Part shown: positions 24,965-34,326 of the stretch, piece after piece | How positions within the stretch are numbered: the stretch's first letter is position 1 | Layout of the letters: every line of letters begins with the position of its first letter | NCBI GenBank assembly: GCA_020425125.1 | Contig: JAGQRV010000032.1 | Location: 1-41,387, forward strand | Length of the DNA: 41,387 bases | Direction: 5' to 3' | Origin: Paracoccaceae bacterium | Lineage (GTDB): Bacteria; Pseudomonadota; Alphaproteobacteria; Rhodobacterales; Rhodobacteraceae | Notes under the pieces: model-generated | What the model was told of the DNA's origin: nothing | Seen by the model: the letters and a program-made list of their open reading frames with translations, nothing else | Databases searched by the model: none | Position numbers and translations under genes: made by a program

Positions 24965-27828
24965 GCGCCGCGGATCTCGTCTTTCTGCCCTGGTTGCGTC
25001 GTGGCGCGGCGGGCGGCGTGCAGGCCGCCGATACGCTCGGGCCGGATCAGCCCGGGATCGCGACTGCCGAGGTGAGCCTGGCGGTGAATGCGCGCGCCAC
25101 GCCGCCGGTTCCGGTTTCGGTGATGGGGCCGGGACATGTCACGGGACTCGAGACGCGGCAGGTGGTGCGCACTGACCCGGTGCCCGGCGCACGCGGCTTC
25201 GAGCCGAACTACTTCGCGCTCGTCGAACTGGACGAGCCGAGCCTGCCGTGGCTCTTCACGCCGGCCGCTGCCGATGCACAGGGCCGGCTCAGGCCCTGGC
25301 TCTGTCTGGTTGTGGTCCGCAAGCAGGCCGGCGTGCGCCTGGACCCGCCGCGCCTCACTCCGTTGCGGGCCCTGAGGATCGCGTCGCCCGCCGATCCGGC
25401 GGCAGAACTGCCGGCTCTGTCCGACAGCTGGGCCTGGGCGCATGCGCAGGTGACGGCGACTTCGGACGAGGCGGGTCTGCGCGCCGCGCTTGACGGGCAT
25501 GCGGACCGCTCGGTCGCGCGGCTGATCTGTCCGCGGCTGCTGACGCCCGATACGGAATACCTCGCTTGCGTGGTGCCGTGTTTCGAACTGGGGCGGCGCG
25601 CCGGTCTTGGCCTCGACATGACCGCGGCGCACGAAGCACGGCTGGACCCGGCCTGGTCCCCGGATGCGACCGCGGTCGAGTTGCCGGTCTATTACTCCTG
25701 GGAGTTCGCGACCGGCGCCGGGGGCGATTTCCAGTCGCTGGCGATGCTGCTGCGCGCCCGTCCGCTGCCTAAGGGCGTCGGCACGCGCCCAATCGACATG
25801 AGCCAAAGCGGACTTGCCGTGGCCCTGCCGCCGGGAACGAATGTGCCGCTTCCCGGCGCCCTACAGCCGATTGCGGCGGCTCCGGGCGGATGGGCCGATC
25901 CGGCGCTGCAATCCGCATGGGAAGCTGCGCTCGGACCGGTGCTGAACGCCCCGGCGAAGATTTCCGCCGACGCGGATCCGCTGCTTGCGCCGCCGCTCTA
26001 CGGCGCCGCGCAGGCCGGCTTGGCCCAGATCGATCTGGCTCAGGACGCTCGCTGGTTCGAACGGCTGAACCTGGCGCCCGAGTACCGCGCCATAGCCCGG
26101 CTCGGCACCCGCGTGGTGCAGGAGATGCAGGAGCAGCTGATGGCATCGGCATGGGATCAGGCGGCAGCCCTCGTCGAGGCGAACCGGCGCCTGCGCCAGA
26201 TCCAGTTCGGCTGCTGGCTGACCACCAGCCTGCATGGCCGCTACCTCGCGCGGATGGCCCCGGCTGCGGCGCTTCAGGCCATGGCGCCGATGCAGGCGCG
26301 TGTGTTCCGCAGTGCCGCCGCGTCCCCGTCGGGAGGCAGCGACAGCGCCGGGCGGATCGTCGATACCGGGCTGGATACGGCGGCTTTTTCGAGCGCGCTG
26401 CGCCGGATTGCCCGCCCCCGCGGCGCGATCAGCCGGCGCGTGCACCGGATCGCCTCCGTACCGGCGACTGAGCCCGCCGCCTCGACGGGAACCGCAGCAA
26501 GTCCGGCCGTCTTCGCCCGCGCCCTGCCGCCCGGCTCGATCCTGGCGCGCCTGCAGCCAAACGCCTTGACCTTGCGGCGCGTTGCCCGCCCGTCCGGGCC
26601 GATCACCCTGGAGCAGGTGGCCGCGGGCCTGCGTCCGCCGCGCAGCGACGTGACCTGGTCTGAAATGACATCGGCCATTCTCGCTCGGATGCCCGGCCGG
26701 CCCGACTTCGCCTTCGTTCCGCTGGGACAGCCGGTGCCGCTGACAGAAGGGCCGACGATCTTCTTCTCGACGGCGACGGTCGCGTCGCCGTCCACGACGG
26801 CACTTCGACCGGGTGGTCTGCCGGGCGGGCGCGTGCCGGGTATCCCGGGTCGGCCGCCGGCTCCGCCCAGCGGACCCGTCGCCCCACCCGGCGGCTCACG
26901 CGTGCCACGGCCGCGGCTGCGCGACAATGTTGCCGCAACCCAATTCCGCCAGCTCGCGATGGCGCATCTCGTGCGGTTCCAGCCGCCACGGGCGCTGGTT
27001 GCCACTGCGGTCGTCCGCAACGGCTCGCTCGATCAGGCCTTTACTGCGAGCCTTGCGGACACGGCACCCCGCGTGGTCTTCGCCGCCCGGGCCCGCGCCG
27101 CCATTCGCCTGCCCGGCCCGGCGCGCCCCGGCGATGCCGCACTTTCGCCGGTGGGCCTGTCGCCGGCCTTCCCGCAGCCCATGGTGGACCCGCTGTCCGA
27201 GATCGCACAGGGCCTTGTTCTGCCGGGGCTCGAGATGGTCCCGCCGAATACGGTCGTGCCGCTGAGGACCAATGCCGCATTCGTGGCGGCCTTCATGGTC
27301 GGGCTGAACACCGAGATGGGCCGCGAACTGGTCTGGCGCGGCTACCCCGCCGACCTTTCCGCGACTTATTTCGATCGTTTCTGGGATGCGGCGGGGGCTG
27401 TCGGGCGCCCGCCCGACATCGCCCCGATCGCAAGCTGGGGAACGGGGGAGCTCGATGCCGGCGGCGGTCCCGATGCCTTCGTCATGCTTCTGCGCAGCGA
27501 ACTGCTGCAGCGCTACCCGAATGCCGTGATCTACGCCACCCGCCCCGGCCCACCGCGCGAGGAACGCCAGCCGATCTTCACCGGCGGGTTCGAACCGGAC
27601 ATCCGCTATGTCGGCTTCGACATTCCCGCGGACCAGATCGGCGGCTGGTCCTTCGTGCTGCAGGAACACCCGTCGGCGCCGCGTTTCGGGATCGAGGTCG
27701 GCGACGCGCCGGACGGCGCGAACCACCTCGCCCCACCCGACTCAGATGCCGCCCGGATTGCGCGGCGCATCAGGCAGATGCCGGTGCGGATAACCCTGCC
27801 GGCCGCGGTGCTGCTGGGAGGCGTGTGA
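24961..27828 (+). CDS. Conserved large protein of unknown function (955-codon family)
   Basis: About 954 aa, starting in an ATGA overlap with the giant upstream. I recognise conserved blocks but no function: 'NYFALVELDEPSLPWLFTP' near residue 80, a helical block around 380-420 with 'GTRVVQEMQEQLMASAWDQA', then 'FVAAFMVGLNTEMGRELVWR' near 775 and 'VGFDIPADQIGGWSFVLQEH' close to the C-terminus. A proline/glycine-rich linker spans about 618-653 and divides the protein into an N-terminal two-thirds and a C-terminal third. No signal peptide, transmembrane segment or metal-binding motif is visible. I recall similar blocks in uncharacterised proteins of other bacteria, always large and clustered. 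The role is unknown. Confidence 0.75.
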   Translation: MSAADLVFLPWLRRGAAGGVQAADTLGPDQPGIATAEVSLAVNARATPPVPVSVMGPGHVTGLETRQVVRTDPVPGARGFEPNYFALVELDEPSLPWLFTPAAADAQGRLRPWLCLVVVRKQAGVRLDPPRLTPLRALRIASPADPAAELPALSDSWAWAHAQVTATSDEAGLRAALDGHADRSVARLICPRLLTPDTEYLACVVPCFELGRRAGLGLDMTAAHEARLDPAWSPDATAVELPVYYSWEFATGAGGDFQSLAMLLRARPLPKGVGTRPIDMSQSGLAVALPPGTNVPLPGALQPIAAAPGGWADPALQSAWEAALGPVLNAPAKISADADPLLAPPLYGAAQAGLAQIDLAQDARWFERLNLAPEYRAIARLGTRVVQEMQEQLMASAWDQAAALVEANRRLRQIQFGCWLTTSLHGRYLARMAPAAALQAMAPMQARVFRSAAASPSGGSDSAGRIVDTGLDTAAFSSALRRIARPRGAISRRVHRIASVPATEPAASTGTAASPAVFARALPPGSILARLQPNALTLRRVARPSGPITLEQVAAGLRPPRSDVTWSEMTSAILARMPGRPDFAFVPLGQPVPLTEGPTIFFSTATVASPSTTALRPGGLPGGRVPGIPGRPPAPPSGPVAPPGGSRVPRPRLRDNVAATQFRQLAMAHLVRFQPPRALVATAVVRNGSLDQAFTASLADTAPRVVFAARARAAIRLPGPARPGDAALSPVGLSPAFPQPMVDPLSEIAQGLVLPGLEMVPPNTVVPLRTNAAFVAAFMVGLNTEMGRELVWRGYPADLSATYFDRFWDAAGAVGRPPDIAPIASWGTGELDAGGGPDAFVMLLRSELLQRYPNAVIYATRPGPPREERQPIFTGGFEPDIRYVGFDIPADQIGGWSFVLQEHPSAPRFGIEVGDAPDGANHLAPPDSDAARIARRIRQMPVRITLPAAVLLGGV

Positions 27829-30800
27829 TGGCTGTCGCGGCTCCCGATCTCGGCGCGATCCTTGCCGCCGGTGCGACCCTGCCGGGGATGGAGGCGGATA
27901 TTGCGCCGGACCACCTTCCGCTGGCGCTGCTGCCGGTCCGGCTGGAGACCCGGTTTTTCACCCTTCCGGACGGGGCGTCCGAATTGCGGGTCCGGGTCTA
28001 TCCCGACAAGATCCACATCGATTCCCACGATCCGGCGCTCTCGGCCGACGAGCGGCTCTGGGGGCAGCGGTTCTGGGAGCTGACCTGGGCCGCGGGCGAG
28101 GACGAGACGCGCCGGCGCGAGGCCTGGGCGATGCTGGCCGGGCGGGTCGGGCCGCAGCGCGCCGGCTGGGTGGCGCGGGCACTGACCTCGACTAATCCGG
28201 ATGACCGGCCGACTGCGCCCGTTGCCGGTTCGCCGCCGGTTCCGCCGGCCTTCCCCGAACTTGCGCCGCCGGAGGCGGGGGGGCGTCCGGCGCGGCTTCG
28301 GCTGCTGCCGCGGCGCTGGACCGCGACGGCCTATGCAGGTGGCGCGCCCGTCGCCCTGGTAAGCGGACGCGACATCCCGGCAGATCTTGCCGTCAGCCCC
28401 GACCTGCAGGCGCCGGTACCCGACGGGGACGACGTCCCGGCCGTCGACGACGGCATGAGATGGATGATCGATTTCGACCGTGCCGAGGAGGTCGGCATGG
28501 GGCTGCGGATGCCGCTGCCCGCCGCGCCTTCGCCGCCCGCGGTCGATCTGCTGCTCGTCACCGGAACCGCCGACGGAGACCGCTCCGCCGAGCTGGCGCA
28601 ACAGCTGGATGCGCACCGCTATGCCGACGGGCTTGCCTTCCTGGCCCCAGGAACGCCGACCAACAACACCGAAGCCGGCCGCACGCCGTTCCAGGCTCCC
28701 GATCCCGGCCATGCAGCCAGCTTCGCCGCGGAATGGGGCAATGCGGAGCCCACGGCAGGAAGCGCCGCGGACCTTGCCGCGCGGTCTTTCGGCGTGGATG
28801 CCTTTGACAAGGTCCCGGGCGGCGGCGACACCGACGAGCGCGCGGCGCGGGCGATGGCGACTGTTCTCTGGCCGTCCACCTGGGGCTATTTCCTGGCGCA
28901 GATGGTCGGTTTCGACGACGAGCTGACCTTTACCGCGCGCGCTTGGGTCCGCCAGCACGCGCTGAATCATCTCAGGCCCGGCGGGCCGTTGCCGGCATTG
29001 CTCTGCGGCCGGCAGCCCTATGGGCTCTTGCCCGTGATGCCGTTGGACGCCTGGACGCCGCGCGCCGGAGAGGACGGAGCTGGCCGCTTGCGCGACCTGC
29101 TCGCAGGGTTCCGTGACCGGGTCTGGCGACCAGCAGCATTGAAGGCTCCTCGCGTGGGCCTTGGCGACGATGCCGCCGCCGATCTTGCCGATGTGCTTCA
29201 ATTCCCTCCGCTCGCCGCCAGCTTCGCTGCACGAAATCTCATGGGGCGGCATTTCCTCCAGCACCTGCGGGCTTTCCTTGGTGAGGATCTCGATGCGGCG
29301 GGGTTCTGGACCCGTCTGGAGCAACTGGCGGGGGCCGAAGCGGCACGTCTGGGCTTCGCCGTGCCGATGCTGCGGCAGGCGGCCTATGACGGTCTGGCCC
29401 GTGCCGTCACCGTGCCGCTGGTGGGCGATCCGGCCTACATCGCCGATCTGCACGCCGCCGACGACGTGGACGCCCTGGCGCAACCGGTGCCTGCAGAGGC
29501 GGTGCCGCTCTTGCAGGCGCTCTTGCGCCACGGTCTGTTGCGCGAGCACGTGGAGGCGGCCGCATTGCTGCTCGGAAGTGCGGCAGAACCCGCGGGCACG
29601 CTGATGCGCGACGTCGAGCTGGTCGATCTCCTGCCCGGCCAGGCCCCGGCGCCGACATGGTCGCGGCTGCGCGACCGGCAGGTCGGAGGCATTACCGTGC
29701 GCGAGCGGCTCGCAGCAGGCGACGCGCCGGGGCTGGCGGAGTTCAGGGCGGCGCTGGGGGCGCTTTCGGCGACGGAACCCTCCGTGCTGGAACGGCATCT
29801 TGTCGGAACGCTCGATGCGACCTCGCACCGCCTGGATGCCTGGATCACCTCCCTTGCGGCACGCAGGCTGGCGGAACTGAGAGAGGCAAATCCAGACGGA
29901 CTGACAATCGGCGGATACGGTTGGGTCGAATCCCTGAAGCCCGATCCGCCCGCACCCGTCGCGCCCGACATCCCCGACGAACCCGGACCCTTGGCGCTTC
30001 CGGCGGCCGATCCCGGTTTCGTTCACGCACCGTCCCTGACCCAGGCCAGTGCGGCCGCGCTTCTGCGCAATGCCCATCTGGCCCATGGCGGCAGCGCGGA
30101 GTCGCCCTATGCGATCGACCTGTCGTCGGCCCGGGTCCGCATGGCGAAGCGCCTGTTCGACGGCATCCGGCAGGGCCAGTCGCTCGGAGAACTCCTCGGA
30201 TATCTGTTCGAACGCGCGCTGCACGAGCGCAATCTGGACGAGCTGATCGACGACGTCCGTCGGCTGTCGCCGCCGCCAGGCGCGGTGACGCCGGACGGCA
30301 CGCGGCGGCTGGTGGTGGACGGTCTGGACCTGGCGCAGAAATGGCAGGACTCGCGAGGCAGCGTGCTCGGGCTTCTCCGCATTCCGGCAAGCGATCCGCG
30401 TCGGCCGCGCCTGGAACAGGCACTCGACCGGCTCACCGATGCGCTGGATGCGGCGGCTGACGCGGTCAATGCCGAAAGTGCATTCCAGATGCTGCGCGGC
30501 AACTTCGCCCGCGCCGCGGCTCCGCTCGATGCCATTGCAACCGGGGCGGCACCGCCGCCCGAGCTCGAATTCATCGCGACGCCGCGCACGGGGATTTCGG
30601 TGACCCACCGGGTTGCGATGCTGCTCGGCCCCGCCGGTGCGGTCGCGGACGGGTGGGCATCGGATTCGCCGCGTGCCCGCGCCGCGCCCGCGCTCGCCGC
30701 CTGGGCGGCGCGCCTGCTGGGGCCGGTCACAGGGCTGGTCGCGCGAGTGGAGACCGTCGGACCCGACGGGACCGTGACCGAGACTGCACAGGTCCCGGTC

Positions 30801-32021
30801 TCCGCGCTTGGTCTCACGCCGCTCGATTTCATCCACGCAACGGAGGGCGCTGATGGGCTGCCGCCGGAAGTTTCGGCGCGGATCCTGCATCTCGCCGGCG
30901 GGCCGTCTCCGGGCCAGCGGATCGACCTGTCACGGCAGGCAGGGGAGGCGCGCAGCCTGGGGGATCTGATCGAACTGGGCACGCGTGCCCAGCGGCTGAT
31001 CGCCGGGGCGCGGCCGCTGTCCGGGGCCGACCTGCAGCCCGTCCGGGCCGACCCGCAGCACGGTTCTGATCTCGAAGAGTTCGAGACCCGCGTGTCAGCC
31101 GCCGAAGCGGAGCTGGCGGCGGTTCGCCTGGACCTGAGACGCGCCTTGCAGGACGGCGACGATCTTGTCGCGCCGCTGATGCAGGCCGCCGCGTTCGGCG
31201 TGCCCGGTGCGATCCCGCAATCCGCGGGGGTCGGGGCCGAAGCGACGGCGGCACAGGCGCGGCAGGTGCTGGCCGAGCTGGAGCGGCGTCTGAATCCGGC
31301 GCAGGAACCGCCGCCCGATGATCCGGACGGCCGGTCTGCGGCGCTGCTCGCGCGGATGCGCACGGTGTTCGGCGCCGGATTTCTGGCCCTGCCGCGCTTC
31401 GCCGTAGCGAATGTGCCGGAGCTAGCCGCCTCGCGCGCCGATGCGGCGGCCCTGCTTCGCGGAGATCCGCTGGCGGCCCTGACCTGGCTCCTGCGGATGG
31501 AGCGGGTCCGGCCGGCGCTCGCCCGGATGACCAGGGTTCTGCGCGAGGCGGAAGTTCTGGACAGCGCCGAGGTCCTGGCGCCCGAAGTGGCGCAGGTACC
31601 GCACCGTCCCGGGCGGCCCTGGGCCGCGCTCGACGTGTCAGAGGAAGATGCCGGTGCCACCGCGCTCGTGCTGCAAGGCGCGCCGGCGGATCTGAGTGCC
31701 CCTATGGCGGGCCTTCTGATCGACGAATGGACGGAAACGGTGCCGAGCCGCAGCGAGACGACCGGCATCGCCTTCCAGTTCGACCCGCCCGACGCGGCGC
31801 CGCCGCAGGCCATCCTGCTGGCCGTCGCGCCGGTCATGGGGGCGCCCTGGACCATCAGTTCCCTGAATCGGGTGCTGATCGAAACCCTCGATCTGGCCCG
31901 GCTGCGGCTGGTCGATCCCGAGGATCTGGGGGCGGTCCGGCACTATCTTCCTGCGGCCTACCTTGCCTTCAACGCCGAAGGCGACGCCGTGTCGACCGAC
32001 CTCAATCCTCTTGCGCCCTGA
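27828..32021 (+). CDS. Conserved giant protein of unknown function (1397 aa)
   Basis: 1397 aa, the longest product here, with its ATG overlapping the previous stop by one base. Recognisable conserved blocks are 'LALLPVRLETRFF' near the N-terminus, 'LLCGRQPYGLLPV' around 390-403, 'TSHRLDAWITSLAARRLAEL' and 'GYGWVESLKP' around 665-705, 'RVRMAKRLFDGIRQGQSLGE' near 770, and 'GLLIDEWTETVPSRSETTG' near 1300. The middle is mostly helical, and a charged coiled-coil-like stretch lies around 1080-1110. No catalytic motif is evident. The N-terminal 'PVRLETRF' type of opening and the neighbour set recur, as far as I recall, in other bacterial clusters of unknown role, so this is a real family and not a chance frame. 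A structural scaffold is one possibility. Confidence 0.75.
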   Translation: MAVAAPDLGAILAAGATLPGMEADIAPDHLPLALLPVRLETRFFTLPDGASELRVRVYPDKIHIDSHDPALSADERLWGQRFWELTWAAGEDETRRREAWAMLAGRVGPQRAGWVARALTSTNPDDRPTAPVAGSPPVPPAFPELAPPEAGGRPARLRLLPRRWTATAYAGGAPVALVSGRDIPADLAVSPDLQAPVPDGDDVPAVDDGMRWMIDFDRAEEVGMGLRMPLPAAPSPPAVDLLLVTGTADGDRSAELAQQLDAHRYADGLAFLAPGTPTNNTEAGRTPFQAPDPGHAASFAAEWGNAEPTAGSAADLAARSFGVDAFDKVPGGGDTDERAARAMATVLWPSTWGYFLAQMVGFDDELTFTARAWVRQHALNHLRPGGPLPALLCGRQPYGLLPVMPLDAWTPRAGEDGAGRLRDLLAGFRDRVWRPAALKAPRVGLGDDAAADLADVLQFPPLAASFAARNLMGRHFLQHLRAFLGEDLDAAGFWTRLEQLAGAEAARLGFAVPMLRQAAYDGLARAVTVPLVGDPAYIADLHAADDVDALAQPVPAEAVPLLQALLRHGLLREHVEAAALLLGSAAEPAGTLMRDVELVDLLPGQAPAPTWSRLRDRQVGGITVRERLAAGDAPGLAEFRAALGALSATEPSVLERHLVGTLDATSHRLDAWITSLAARRLAELREANPDGLTIGGYGWVESLKPDPPAPVAPDIPDEPGPLALPAADPGFVHAPSLTQASAAALLRNAHLAHGGSAESPYAIDLSSARVRMAKRLFDGIRQGQSLGELLGYLFERALHERNLDELIDDVRRLSPPPGAVTPDGTRRLVVDGLDLAQKWQDSRGSVLGLLRIPASDPRRPRLEQALDRLTDALDAAADAVNAESAFQMLRGNFARAAAPLDAIATGAAPPPELEFIATPRTGISVTHRVAMLLGPAGAVADGWASDSPRARAAPALAAWAARLLGPVTGLVARVETVGPDGTVTETAQVPVSALGLTPLDFIHATEGADGLPPEVSARILHLAGGPSPGQRIDLSRQAGEARSLGDLIELGTRAQRLIAGARPLSGADLQPVRADPQHGSDLEEFETRVSAAEAELAAVRLDLRRALQDGDDLVAPLMQAAAFGVPGAIPQSAGVGAEATAAQARQVLAELERRLNPAQEPPPDDPDGRSAALLARMRTVFGAGFLALPRFAVANVPELAASRADAAALLRGDPLAALTWLLRMERVRPALARMTRVLREAEVLDSAEVLAPEVAQVPHRPGRPWAALDVSEEDAGATALVLQGAPADLSAPMAGLLIDEWTETVPSRSETTGIAFQFDPPDAAPPQAILLAVAPVMGAPWTISSLNRVLIETLDLARLRLVDPEDLGAVRHYLPAAYLAFNAEGDAVSTDLNPLAP

Positions 32022-32031
32022 CGAGGCTGTC

Positions 32032-33789
32032 ATGCCTTCCTTCACCACCTGGTCCCGACTCGAACCCCGCACAGCCGATGCCCCGGTGCAGACCGGGCTT
32101 GCGGCGCGCATCCACGATCCGCTGTGGATGCTCGGCCGGCAATGGCAGGTGGGAGAATTCCAGGGCGAGGACGGCGGCACGCCCGTCGTTGCGCGATGGC
32201 GCGGGCAGGTGGCCGGAATGACCCGTTACAGGGCTGGCCCGATCCCCTTGAACACCCAGTTGGACGCCGGCCCCTTCGACCCGTCGATACCGCTCGAGAC
32301 GCTGGTGGAACGGCAGACTCTGCGCCGGACGCGCGCCGGTCCGCTGGACGGCTTGCGGCTGGCGGTCGAAAGCGGACAGCATTTCCTGCGGCTTCTGCGG
32401 CTTCAGCCCACCGCGGCGGACCATTCCCGGACGATCCGCGAGGCCCATCTCGTCCCGCTGCTGGCCGACGAGGAACGGCAGGGCCTCGATCCCGAGAGCC
32501 TGGCCTTCGCCGATCTGATCGCGGGCCGTGCGCTCGATGGCCGCCGCCTGCGCGCGGCGCTGGGCGATCCGGCCGATCCGCATATCGCCCGGAACCTCGG
32601 AATTGCGCCCGGCGATCTGGCGGAAGTGGACGCCGCCTGCCGCGCCTGGATCGCCTGGGAGGAGTCGCTCTTCGCGCAGCCGGAAGCGGGGGCGGAGACC
32701 TGGCAGGCGGATCGGCTGGAATACACCTTCTCGATCGCGACCCGTCTTAACGCTGACAGCTTTGGCGAACGGACGCTGACCGCGGCGCAATACGACGACG
32801 GGACGCTCGACTGGTACAGCTTCGATTTCAACGGCCATGTCAACATGGGCACAGGCCGCGACCCGTCCGGGACCACCGTGACCCGCACGGTAGTCCCGGC
32901 GCCGGTCACTTTCCACGGCATGCCGTCGCCGCGGTTCTGGGAACTTGAGGATGCACGGATCGACCTGGGGGCGCTGCAGCCCGGCGTGACCGATCTGGGC
33001 CAGATCCTGCTGGTCGAGACCCTGACCGGGTTCGGCAACGACTGGTACGTCATCCCGGTCGATCTGCCGGTTGGTTCGCTTGCGCAGTCGCGGTCGCTGG
33101 TTGTCACCGACACGTTCGGGGTGCGCACGCTGTTGCGCCCGCTAGGCGATCCGGCACTGGCGGATCGGGCCCTGGGCTGGCGCATGTTCGCGCTCTCGCA
33201 TCTCGACACTCCGGATGGGCCCCCCGGACAGTCGGTCGCGAACCTGTTCTTCCTGCCGCCGACGCTCGCGCAGCCACTCGAAGGGCCGGTGCTTGAAGAG
33301 GTCCTGCTCGCCCGAGACGAACTGGCCAACCTTGCCTGGGCGGTCGAACGCCGCCTGGAGACGCCGCTGGAGACCGGACGCGACACAACGAGCGAGATGC
33401 GGCGGCCCGTTGCGGGCGAGAGCCAGCCGGCGCCGGACGATCCGCCGCGCTACCGGTTGGCCACGCCGCCCCCGGCGCACTGGATCCCGCTGATCCCGAC
33501 CCAGGTCGCGCCCGGCAGTGCCGAAGTGCGTCTGGCCCGTGGCGCCTACCTCGACATCTCCGGATCGCCCCGGCCGGTCGACGCGCAGGCCCGGCTGATC
33601 GGCGCGGGCACGCCCGGCAGGCTGCTGATCCGGGAAGAGGAAGTGCCCCGCGAAGGGGTCCTCCTCCGCCGGACCTGGCAGGCCGCGCGCTGGCACGACG
33701 GCCAGCTTGTGGTCTGGACCGGCAACAAGGTGTCCGTTGGCCGCGGCGAAAGCTCGAGCAACGTGGGCTTCGACACGCTCGATGATTGA
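32032..33789 (+). CDS. Conserved protein of unknown function with GRQWQ motif, last cassette gene
   Basis: 585 aa from the ATG at 32032, chosen because it lies 10 bp after the previous stop with GAGG upstream and begins the conserved region 'SRLEPRTADAPVQTGLAARI'. The signature 'DPLWMLGRQWQVGEFQGED' follows at about residues 27-45. I know it only from uncharacterised proteins. Later segments such as 'MPSPRFWELEDARIDLGAL' and 'NDWYVIPVDLPVGSLAQS' also look conserved and beta-rich. No signal, membrane helix or catalytic pattern is visible. It ends 33 bp before the convergent end of the hyf-like operon, so it closes the cassette. The function is unknown. Confidence 0.78.
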   Translation: MPSFTTWSRLEPRTADAPVQTGLAARIHDPLWMLGRQWQVGEFQGEDGGTPVVARWRGQVAGMTRYRAGPIPLNTQLDAGPFDPSIPLETLVERQTLRRTRAGPLDGLRLAVESGQHFLRLLRLQPTAADHSRTIREAHLVPLLADEERQGLDPESLAFADLIAGRALDGRRLRAALGDPADPHIARNLGIAPGDLAEVDAACRAWIAWEESLFAQPEAGAETWQADRLEYTFSIATRLNADSFGERTLTAAQYDDGTLDWYSFDFNGHVNMGTGRDPSGTTVTRTVVPAPVTFHGMPSPRFWELEDARIDLGALQPGVTDLGQILLVETLTGFGNDWYVIPVDLPVGSLAQSRSLVVTDTFGVRTLLRPLGDPALADRALGWRMFALSHLDTPDGPPGQSVANLFFLPPTLAQPLEGPVLEEVLLARDELANLAWAVERRLETPLETGRDTTSEMRRPVAGESQPAPDDPPRYRLATPPPAHWIPLIPTQVAPGSAEVRLARGAYLDISGSPRPVDAQARLIGAGTPGRLLIREEEVPREGVLLRRTWQAARWHDGQLVVWTGNKVSVGRGESSSNVGFDTLDD

Positions 33790-33822
33790 CACGCGCGCCT
33801 GGCCACCCCGGCTGCGATCGAG

Positions 33823-34317
33823 TCAGGCCAGGAGTCGGACCAGTGCGGAAAGGATCGCCGCCGGCGGCGGCGGGCAGCCGGGGATGTGGAGATCGACCGG
33901 GATGACCGAGGCGACCCCCCCAACCACGGCGTAACTGCCGGCGAAGCAGCCGCCGTCGAGGGCGCAATCGCCCAGCGCGACGACCCATTTCGGGTCCGGC
34001 ACGGCGCTGTAGGTCCGCTCCAGCGCCTCGCGCATGTTGTGCGTCACCGGCCCGGTCACCAGCAGCAGATCGGCGTGGCGCGGAGAGGCCACGAAGCGGA
34101 TGCCGAACCGCTCGATATCGTAATAGGGGTTGTTGAGGGCGTGGAGCTCCAGCTCGCACCCGTTGCACGAACCTGCATCGACGGCACGGATCGCCAGGCT
34201 GCGGCCCAGACGGCGCCGCGCCGCGCCGGCCAGTTCGTTCGCGAGCGCGGCTTCGGACGGGGGCAGCGGCTCGCACAGCGGGTGGCGCAGAAGGCCCTCA
34301 AGAAGAAATCGAAGCAT
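33823..34317 (-). CDS. HyfI/NuoB-like Fe-S small subunit of an Ehr/Hyf-type complex
   Basis: 164 aa. Cys51, Cys54, Cys118 and Cys148, in 'GSCNGCELE', 'GDCALDGGC' and 'IPGCPPPP', provide the four ligands of the proximal [4Fe-4S] cluster of NuoB and group 4 hydrogenase small subunits. The short length without extra domains matches HyfI/HycG. It passes electrons between the large subunit and a donor or acceptor at the cytoplasmic face of the membrane arm. It is the last gene of the minus-strand operon, 9 bp after the large-subunit gene, and ends close to the convergent cassette. Cluster ligands are intact even though the large subunit has lost nickel ligands. Confidence 0.88.
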   Translation of the reverse strand: MLRFLLEGLLRHPLCEPLPPSEAALANELAGAARRRLGRSLAIRAVDAGSCNGCELELHALNNPYYDIERFGIRFVASPRHADLLLVTGPVTHNMREALERTYSAVPDPKWVVALGDCALDGGCFAGSYAVVGGVASVIPVDLHIPGCPPPPAAILSALVRLLA

Positions 34318-34326
34318 CGGGCCGCC

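Noticed and set aside
27606-30890. Minus-strand 1094-codon frame opposite the 1397-aa gene
   Set aside because: It has the same antisense character: low-complexity Arg/Gly/Gln composition, no recognisable block, and no ribosome-binding site in context.
18576-33789. Contractile injection system or prophage tail
   Set aside because: I considered this because of the large clustered genes, but no sheath, tube, baseplate spike, AAA+ ATPase or tape-measure motif is recognisable.
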